Assembly: GCA_023159155.1 (NCBI GenBank)
Contig: JAJNNX010000002.1
Coordinates: forward strand, 62,001 to 126,000
Direction of reading: 5' to 3'
Length of the DNA stretch: 64,000 nt
From: Ustulina deusta
Lineage: Eukaryota; Ascomycota; Sordariomycetes; Xylariales; Xylariaceae
Shown here: positions 55,504 to 64,000 of the stretch, piece by piece
How positions within the stretch are numbered: the stretch's first letter is position 1
Layout of the letters: every line of letters begins with the position of its first letter
Position numbers and translations under genes: made by a program
The notes under the pieces: generated by a model
Databases searched by the model: none
What the model was told of the DNA's origin: nothing
The model's input: the letters and a program-made list of their open reading frames with translations, nothing else

Positions 55504-57353
55504 ATGCGAGCATCACTGCTTCTTTTGCTGCTTCCGGCCACGCTTAGCAGAGCAGACACCTGCTCTACTATAGCAAAAAACACGAATATCGATGTCGCAT
55601 TTCCTCTCTCTCTAGACTATCTTTCCGAGCAAAGCAAGTACTGGTCAACATCGTGCAGCGCACTCGAGCCTTCCTGCATTCTGTTCCCGACATCCGCGGC
55701 TGATGTCTCTACCATAATTCAGACTATTAATGAGGGCAACGAGAGTTTTGCGATCAAATCAGGAGGCCACAACCCCAACAATTATTTCTCTAGTGTAGCG
55801 GGTGGTCCGCTGATTTCCACGGCACGCTTAGATGAGGCTATTCTGGATTCTAATACTGGCGTTCTTCGTATGGGGCCTGGTAACCGGCTTGATGAGTACG
55901 CATTCCTAGTCTTCATTCCCCCCTTTCGAACAGGCTTCGGCTCCTGCATCCTATTGAGACTTTTTAAATATTGTTCTTCTACAGCAAGCATTAACTCTCC
56001 ATCTCGGATAGTATTGCGGCAAAACTCCAGGGCTCTGGCTGGACGTTCGTAGGCGGAAGAATTGGAAATACCGGGACCGGTGGGCTTATGCTTGGTGGCG
56101 GTTTATCTTATATGAGTGCACAATACGGCTGGGCGGCAAGTTCAGCGCTCGAGTACGAGGTGGTTTTAGCGAACGGAACGATCGTGACTGCGTCAGACAC
56201 CGAGAACGCTGACTTGGCCAGAGCGCTTAGAGGGGGTGGAAATAATTGTAAGCGCAAAATATTTCGGCCTTTCTACGGGGGTGCAAATCCCGATAAGTTG
56301 ATGAGAAACTAACAAGAAGTGTCTCCAGTCGGCATTGTGACGACCTATACTCTTCAAACGTATCGCCAAGGTAATATATGGGGTGGCAATGTGATCTTCA
56401 TCCACACTGATGAGGTAGCTTCGAATCTGCTCCGCGCCGTTCGCGACTTTACAGAGTACAACACGGATGACCGCGCAGCCGTCATCGTAACATCAGAACG
56501 CAGTACCGGGCTCGTCATCCCAGATCTCATCGACATCGAGCTCCTCGACACTTGGATTCTGTTCCTATTCTATGACGGGCCGATGCCGCCTGCGGACCTC
56601 TTCCGAAATTTCACAGAGGCCGGCGTGCCAATACTGAACTTGGCAAAAACGCGGACATACTCTGACCTCATCGGCGGCAGCAATTGGGTGGTTGTACAAG
56701 GGTCCGTCGTCACAATCGGGACAGAGACCATACCATTGCCTTCAAGCCAGGACAGTGAGATGGTAATGGAAAGCATTCATGCACACTGGCGCGACGTTTC
56801 AGGCAGGACACTCTGTAAGTAATTCTGGTCATCATTTCCACTTGCTTTTGACTCCTCGTTGGGCTAGAATCTAGGCCGTAGAAGCTTTCCGCATCTCCGA
56901 CAGCTTGAAAACTACGCTTAAAATAGAGGTAACTAACTGACCCCGACTATTGCAGCCGAGCTTGGCATCATCGCCTCGATCGCGTACCAGCCATTCCCGA
57001 GATCCATTGCACGGCAAGCGAAAGCCCGAGCCCCGGACCTGATCGACGCGGATGATGAGGCGGACCGGCTGATTCTGGAGCTGAATTACAGTTTCATACC
57101 CCAAATCGACTACGACAAGATGGCTGATGTTCTCGACGAGACGTATTCCGGCGTCCGAGAGCGTGTAGTCGGGTGGCAGGAGGCGGGAATCTTGTCAGAA
57201 GTGTACTGCCCTGTGTTTATGAACTACGGGTTCCACCGACAGGATTATTGGGATCGACTGCGCCCTGAAAGCCGGGCTTTCGCCCAACAAGTTGCCGCCA
57301 AGTACGACCCTGATGGCTTCTTCAGGGATCGAACCGGAGGTTGGAAGCCTTGA
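55504..57353 (+). CDS. Secreted FAD-linked oxidase, berberine-bridge-enzyme-like
   Basis: Model join(55504..55895, 56012..56247, 56329..56814, 56956..57353), 503 aa. MRASLLLLLLPATLSRADT is a clean signal peptide, which is why the ATG at 55504 is preferred over the one at 55474. PCMH-type FAD domain: CILFPTSAADVSTIIQTINE, FAIKSGGHNPNNYFSS (the His is the usual FAD-linked residue), WTFVGGRIGNTGTGGLMLGG, LSYMSAQYGWAASSALEYEV and ARALRGGGNNFGIVTTYTLQ. C-terminal BBE motif: YWDRLRPESRAFAQQVAAKY and DPDGFF. The second covalent-linkage Cys of bicovalent enzymes is not evident. Such enzymes oxidise sugars or alkaloid/polyketide intermediates; no other biosynthetic gene is adjacent, so the substrate is open. 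Intron 1 is 116 nt and removes in-frame stops. Confidence 0.88.
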
Positions 57354-59164
57354 AGTGTTGTGCGACTGGGGGTACAGTAGAAGGCGGTGTGATGGCTGGA
57401 ATGTTGGGGAATGGCCGGCATGCTGAAATGTCATGTTGGTCACGTGATAGAGATTGAACGCCTGCTGAGGGATCATCGATACGTAGTACTGCCGGTATGC
57501 ACGTCGGCTGCCGGTACTGTCCTAACCGGGAAACTGGTGCCGAATGCTCATCTCTAAACTTAATTAAGAGCCTTTCGGCATCCCATTTGGTAATCAACAA
57601 CGTCGTGATCGGATGTGCAACTGCCTGAAATATATGCGCTTATCAACCGACTTAAGTACTAGAAGAAAAGGGGCAAAGGCTTGGAAGATGCGTAGCGATG
57701 AACAAACTTAATATACGTCTCCTAAGTAATACTCCCTGCTTGATGCTAGATATCTATGTACTTCATCGTTTCGGTCATGCTGCTTGCTCTTCTCAGTCTT
57801 CAACTGATCCGCTGCTGCTGCTGCTGCCGCCGCTACTACTTTCATATCACAATCTTCCACCAAACTACTCAACACATTGGCACTGGCTTGCGCCGTGGAG
57901 GAGAAACGTCCGCACCCACGGGATGTATTAGGTGAACGGCCGAGTTCGTTGCCACTGGGAGATATAGGAGCAACAGGAGCCGCCGAAACGACTCCCCAAG
58001 ACAGGGATGAAGGTGTTTCCTGCAAGGAGGGTTGGCGGTTCTAGTCGTCTTCTCGGTTGTTTGGTTCACTGCCCTCCTCGCTTCCACGGTGAGTACTGCG
58101 ACATCGACGGCCGTGTCCTTCGTCGCCCATGGACTAATCAGGGCCCCCCCCCTAGGGTCTCCGTGCGCTATTTTATCCGGAGGGCAACAGGACAGAATGC
58201 GACTAAACACGATAGTACCCTCCTTTAGGAAAATGGAGCTAGTGATTTTGTTAGTCCCCAGGGCAATTGCATAGCTCGTAGGCCGGGCCGAAGTTTGAGT
58301 TCATTCTAACGCCCATGGAGACATATACAGCTCTCAGAGTTACCTGCCCGACTGCAGTTACTGTTTGCACCGTAACAGGCTTCGAGTTCCGGATTCGATT
58401 CAACACCTTGGCTCTTGACAGAAAACTCGGTGTTTCCAAATGAACCAATTCACGCTCTAGCCCCTTTAACAGGGCGGCCAGAAGAGTGTGATATGGAAGA
58501 AATGAAGGATTAATGAAGAGAAGGGCGGGGGGGGACGGCAAACACCGAAAGGGCAAATACCTATGTTTGACGTCCTTACCAGTATCTACCATCAAGATTA
58601 TGACAAGCAGGGGTTCAAGGCGTGGTAGGTATAAAAAACACATACCACTGCACAGGCATCGACTGACTATATGAGATGGTAGGTAGGTAGTCCAAATCCC
58701 GTTTGGATATATCGAACTTCATCCACTGTGCAAGAACCAATAGTCACAAATAGTATCACCAGCAGCAGGAGCGATGCTATTACCTAGGATTCATAGTTTT
58801 CTTGAAACATGTAAATTATCAGTACCTCTGCTTCCATACACAACTCTTTATTCCACTACTGTACCGCTTTACTAGAACCATACAATCGCTCCATCGCAAT
58901 AAAATAGTTCCACGGACAAAGACCTGACCAAGTCGAATGCTTTTCATTCCCAACCATCTTGTTTCAAGTTATCGCAACGCCCGGCTATAAATAGAACGTA
59001 ATTGGTCCGATTATTCGTCATCATTATTTCGAAACGAGCGTAAGCAATCTACAGAAACAACAAAAGAAGCACTCCAATCAAGACAACAGGTAGTAACAAC
59101 AATAACAACAACAACAAGCATATCATCAAGACACCAACTTAGCATCCCCTCACCTCTCCTGAAA
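57354..59164. other. 1.8 kb intergenic stretch with short trinucleotide repeats
   Basis: No gene supported. Short CTG/CCG repeats at 57811-57840. From about 59090 a CAA-rich run (AACAACAATAACAAC) directly precedes the next ORF and looks like its 5' UTR. Confidence 0.5.
59093..59117 (+). repeat. (CAA)n leader repeat
   Basis: Seven or so CAA/TAA-CAA units about 50-70 nt upstream of the ATG at 59165. Unstructured CAA leaders are common in expressed fungal genes. Confidence 0.6.
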
Positions 59165-59515
59165 ATGTCGTCCGGAACCAGCCCAGGCCGCCGCGTAGCC
59201 AAGGTCGCCCTCTCCTCTCCGCACTGCCACATCGAGGTTCTGGCCTGGCAACACGACGACGGCAGGCTCGAGCTGCGCTCGCAGCTGCAGCACGCCGCCG
59301 ATGCGTCGAAGTGCAAGTGCAGGCGCCACCCTGACGCGGCGCAGGAGAGCCGGAACGACGCGACCTTGCTGAGTCATGTGTATAGTCTCCAGGGCGTCGA
59401 TGGCACCGTCATGGCAGGTGTCTTTGCGAAGCTGAAGCTCGGGTTTGGTGGCCTTGAGCCCGACCACATGCTTCCCTGGGATAGGGATAGCAAGATGTGG
59501 ATCCCGCGGTCGTAG
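59165..59515 (+). CDS. Small hypothetical protein
   Basis: Uninterrupted 116-codon ORF with a favourable start context (aaaATGtcg), a CAA-rich leader and a pyrimidine-rich 3' flank. The protein has balanced composition (VAKVALSSPHCHIEVLAWQH, KCKCRRHPDAAQ, LKLGFGGLEPDHMLPWDRDS), one Cys-Lys-Cys pair, no signal peptide and no TM. I do not recognise it. The antisense frame is also open, so strand choice rests on leader and composition. Probably a real, lineage-restricted gene. Confidence 0.5.
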   Translation: MSSGTSPGRRVAKVALSSPHCHIEVLAWQHDDGRLELRSQLQHAADASKCKCRRHPDAAQESRNDATLLSHVYSLQGVDGTVMAGVFAKLKLGFGGLEPDHMLPWDRDSKMWIPRS

Positions 59516-60385
59516 TGACGATGAAACAAATACCCCCTTCTCCTTTTCCTTTTCCTTTTCCTTTTCTACTTGATTTCGGAGCTTGCCTGGCGCGAGTCCC
59601 CCGTTGGGGGGCGTTGAAATGAAAAGTCTGAGATTAAGTAAGTTGGATTTCTATTAATGCCTTCGGGCTGGCAAGATCAGATAGTTGACGCAATAGTTTG
59701 AATAGAACCCCATGAATGAATAGCACACTGGTTGTTGAGCAATATTTCTTTTTTCTTCTTCTCCTTTGCTAACTGTTATCGAGACCTGTGTACAGCCACT
59801 ACCAATTTGAACAAAGAGAGCAGTTGATTCTTAAGACCATATCCGAGATACACTGATATCTACGGATAACTACAATGCGCCCAAAATTCCAAGGGTATAT
59901 ATAAGCCAAATGCGAGACTGATTCTTCGTCGTGACTTGTAGTCTAGAGAACTAGTTGTTCAACTTAAAGCGGCTGCGAAAAAGCAAGTGTGCAAATATTT
60001 GACCATATTGCTGTTGAGGCTAATAAGGATTTGAATTCCCAATCAATGTATATATCTCTTGACCATCTTCAACCCATTCCCACAAATTCCGCCGAGCTTA
60101 CAACCTCATCCTTTTATCTCAGACCCAATAATCAGTAAGGAGGCAGTACAATAACGATATCCCACCCTCCTGATCCATTCAGCCCAACCTTCAATTAAAA
60201 AAAAATTGGAAATTCAGTCAGTCCACGCCTTTTACGCCGTGATATGCGAGCCTCCTTTTTGCATTGGAGCATATGGTCAAAGGGAACTAGTGTATCGCAA
60301 TAGCACACACACACAAGGTTTTGGTAGCCAAAAGTGCCCTCCATAGGTCATGCAGCCGTCCACCAATGGTTTCAAACTTGACTGT
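59516..60385. other. Convergent intergenic region with a (CCTTTT)n tract
   Basis: A four-unit CCTTTT repeat lies at about 59542-59566 just after the small ORF. No gene supported; the right end is the 3' UTR of the SURF4 gene. Confidence 0.5.
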
Positions 60386-61544
<1,159 letters not shown>

Positions 61545-63808
61545 TTGGTCGATCGCCGAAACAGATAATTGCGCGTGCAGACTTGCTGTTCCGGCCGGGA
61601 AAGGAGATGTTTGTGTGGCTAGTCAGTCACAAAGGTCGGCGATGTCGATGTGGAATCTCGGGGCGACGGAATCGACGGAATCGAGATCGGGGAGGGTGAG
61701 CGGGCGGACGTGAGCACCGAGGGGGGTCGAGACCAGGATCAGAACAGAGAGAAGAATGTCTTGCGAGGGTTGAGAAGAGTTGTGTTGCCGTCGTTGTCGC
61801 GGTCGTCTCTATCGCTGCTTATCCGGTTGAGAAGTGGTGGAGGGGAAATCGAGTGGCCGGAGAGCTTCGAGTTAAAGGTAGGGGAAGGTTTCAAGGTAGG
61901 GTAGCCTTTATCGCCTGTTCGTGCTGCGAGGTAGGTAGACAACCGTGTCCTCAATTGCAAATTGGGAGCAATGATGCAACTATAGTATAGGTACTCGCCC
62001 TGGCCCGCGAGCCTAGGCTTTCCCCTCACCAATAGACGTCCGCGGAGTCGGCCATTTATTGGGTCTCCCGTACCTACTTGCTTTTACTGGTATGGCCGAT
62101 GTGCGCTAACCTTTTCTCTCTAGACCACTAGCTCCAGGCTAGGTATTGTGGGTGAATATTATCTGCTATCTTATCCTAGGTAGCTTACATAAGTACCAAT
62201 ACATTGTATAGGTACTTAGTAACGCATCATACGTTTTTGCGTACGTTTGGGTTTGGTATACTACCGCTGTTGGTGATGACAGGAAGAAAAGCTAGCATTG
62301 TTGAAAATAATTATAGCTATAAATAGCACTGTTTTGGTACATACCTGCTTAGCCGAGTTCTGTTGCCTTGGCTCAACCATCTTGCTGTCTAAACTGGAAA
62401 TGTCAACGTTAGAAAAGACAAGAACAATAGGTACAAGTTGTTTTTGCGCCGAGCTGTGCCATAATGTGCGTAATGTGCATGACGCCAAAAATAAGATTCA
62501 CGCTAGAACTACCTAGTCTAGCTGCCGGCGCTTTTACGGCTTAGACCCTTTTTGCAAGAATTCCAGTTCTCTTGTTCTCAACATCTAACTCTAGCTCGCT
62601 ATCCGACAAAGCGCCATCGAGGACAAGTATACCAGTTAGCAGCTGACATTTCCAATTAAAACCCCGACAACAATTACCCAGATGCCCAACTCAAAGTGCA
62701 GTGTCATGTTAGTGTCCTCTTTTTAAAGGGGTAGAGAGAAACGAGGTTGTGAATCGAGGCTCCCGCCTGCGTTCGGTTTAGGGACTCTGAGACCGTCTAG
62801 GCTCGACGCCCCTGACGAGAAACCAAAAAAGCATTATATGGCTTCCGGAAAAGAGGCTTCCATGGAGTGCACGATATTCAGGATGCGTAATTTATAACGG
62901 TGTACTGTCGTCTGGGGGCTCCGTTACGTCAGCGTAACGCCGAAATATTGTCAAAATTCAGAGTGGGACTCATCAAACAGCAAAAGGGCACCGCCGACTT
63001 GTTTTCGGCATCACCACTGCGGCAGTCGGATTTGAGTACGGTTGATCTACACGATCCGAGATCCTTGGTGGATGGTCAAGCTATGCGTAGGTAGGTTGTA
63101 TCGACTGCGAAAATGAGCTAAGCTGGTGATAATCCTAAAGATATGCAGTTGCTTTTCACTCAACCAACACTAACACGTAAAGGTGTTACTTAATTTCAGG
63201 ATACCTACTCCGTGGAGAGTTTCCCGACAGACAATCTTGACGCTGACCACAACAGGTCTTGGAGGAAAATGTCTCGTGCAAGCTTATTTTGAGTGGGAAA
63301 GCTCATATCTGAACCCCTTGGAAGTTATCGAAGTTCCCCCATCTTTTGCATTCGATCTTTGAATTTAAGTCTGACCACCTGTAATGGCTGCGTACCATGA
63401 CAAGGGCTGGGGAAACGCCAGACCCCGCCCAGCCTGCTTCCACATTCCAAATATGCCGTTGATTTGGCTCGCCCATAGGCCAATTGAATGGTCTTGATAG
63501 ATAGATATGTCTGCACTGTACTTGAGCGGTTAGCCTGTGGTAGTATAGCTGAAGGTCTTTACGTGCATGGGTAACAGTGATGTGGTGCCATGTGTCACTT
63601 AGATAAGTAGTCCAGCCCGTAAGGCTGATCTCCTTTCTCTTTTTGATCCCATCCGACCACAGTTTAACGGGATTGAACGTTATAGACACCCAGAAGATCC
63701 CGTCGATGTCCGAACCAAGTAGACGAAAACTAATTCGAGCCGATTGAAAGTACGTTCTTGTCGAACCTTGCGTCTTAAATCACATCGATGCCCCTCGATG
63801 AGCCCTAG
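61545..63808. other. 2.3 kb intergenic stretch, no gene supported
   Basis: The first 500 nt are the SURF4 5' region. Copies of the GGTA/CCTA motif occur near 61990 and 62170-62220. Short ORFs at 62900-63090 and 63300-63690 have poor composition. A small palindrome CGTTACGTCAGCGTAACG lies at about 62921. Confidence 0.5.
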
Positions 63809-64000
63809 ATGGCTAGCGAACCTCGAACCCATAATGATTACACGGTGGGGTGGGTTTGCGCTCTGCCAAAGGAGCAGACAGCGGCCATCGCTATGCTAGA
63901 CCAGAAGCATCCCAACCTGCCCAGGCTGCCAAGCGACCACAACACATACACCTTGGGATCCATCGGCAGTCATAACGTTGTGGTAGCTTGCCTTCCCAAG
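63809..64000 (+). CDS. Nucleoside-phosphorylase-domain protein, N-terminus only (likely NLR-type receptor)
   Basis: Open frame from the ATG at 63809 to the window edge, 64 codons. After MASEPRTHN comes DYTVGWVCALPKEQTAAIAM, then LDQKHPNLP and DHNTYTLGSIGSHNVVVACL: this is the start of the PNP_UDP_1-type domain found in fungal proteins, where it usually heads a NACHT or NB-ARC protein with ankyrin, WD or TPR repeats. In those, the domain is thought to sense or process nucleosides as the effector part of an NLR-like immune receptor. The C-terminal architecture lies outside the window, so a stand-alone phosphorylase-like protein is possible. Confidence 0.85.
   Translation, partial: MASEPRTHNDYTVGWVCALPKEQTAAIAMLDQKHPNLPRLPSDHNTYTLGSIGSHNVVVACLPK

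Overview
The window is nuclear DNA of a filamentous ascomycete, most likely a Sordariomycete. Genes carry short 45-170 nt introns with GTRNGT donors and CTRAC-type branch sites just before the acceptor. The proteins read as ascomycete orthologues, and intergenic DNA is dotted with short palindromic GGTACCTA/CCTAGG motifs. All gene models were spliced by eye; exon coordinates are given in each entry.

Left part (1-32 kb): the 3' end of a secreted dipeptidyl-peptidase V; a small one-TM protein; a decayed protein-kinase pseudogene; a coiled-coil protein; eIF4A (tif1); an F-box/JmjC dioxygenase; a CUE-like/CCCH/Smr protein; a soluble tandem ABC ATPase; the proteasome assembly factor Ump1, with a 24-nt G run after its stop codon; a prenylated ubiquitin-fold protein (UBL3/MUB type); a large Gly/Ser/Pro-repeat GPI-type wall protein; and the AP-1 beta subunit, which has one GC-AG intron. 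These are mostly core cellular genes (translation, proteasome, vesicle coat) separated by long gene-poor stretches.

Middle (32-45 kb): an unknown multi-pass membrane protein, a small inverted-repeat element, EMC4 (ER membrane insertase), FIG4 (PI(3,5)P2 phosphatase) and a TTI2-like PIKK-assembly factor convergent with FIG4.

45-54 kb is the most interesting region and looks like a fungal allorecognition/cell-death locus. A 303-aa gasdermin-like protein (49867-50846, +) is followed 250 bp later by a DUF7580-like/subtilisin fusion protease (51094-53972, +). This is the same kind of pairing as the het-Q1 gasdermin and het-Q2 subtilisin of Podospora. Divergent from them, across a 0.77 kb spacer, lies a 1160-aa gene (45243-49095, -) that joins C2H2-like fingers, a degenerate von Willebrand A-like domain and a second, shorter copy of the same gasdermin-like domain at its C-terminus. 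In the protease the conserved catalytic Ser of the GTS motif reads as Thr. The gasdermin assignment rests on motif pattern only and needs a structure-based test.

Right end (55-64 kb): a secreted BBE-type FAD oxidase, a small orphan protein, the ER cargo receptor SURF4/Erv29, and at the edge the first 64 codons of a nucleoside-phosphorylase-domain protein of the kind that forms the N-terminus of many fungal NLR-like receptors.
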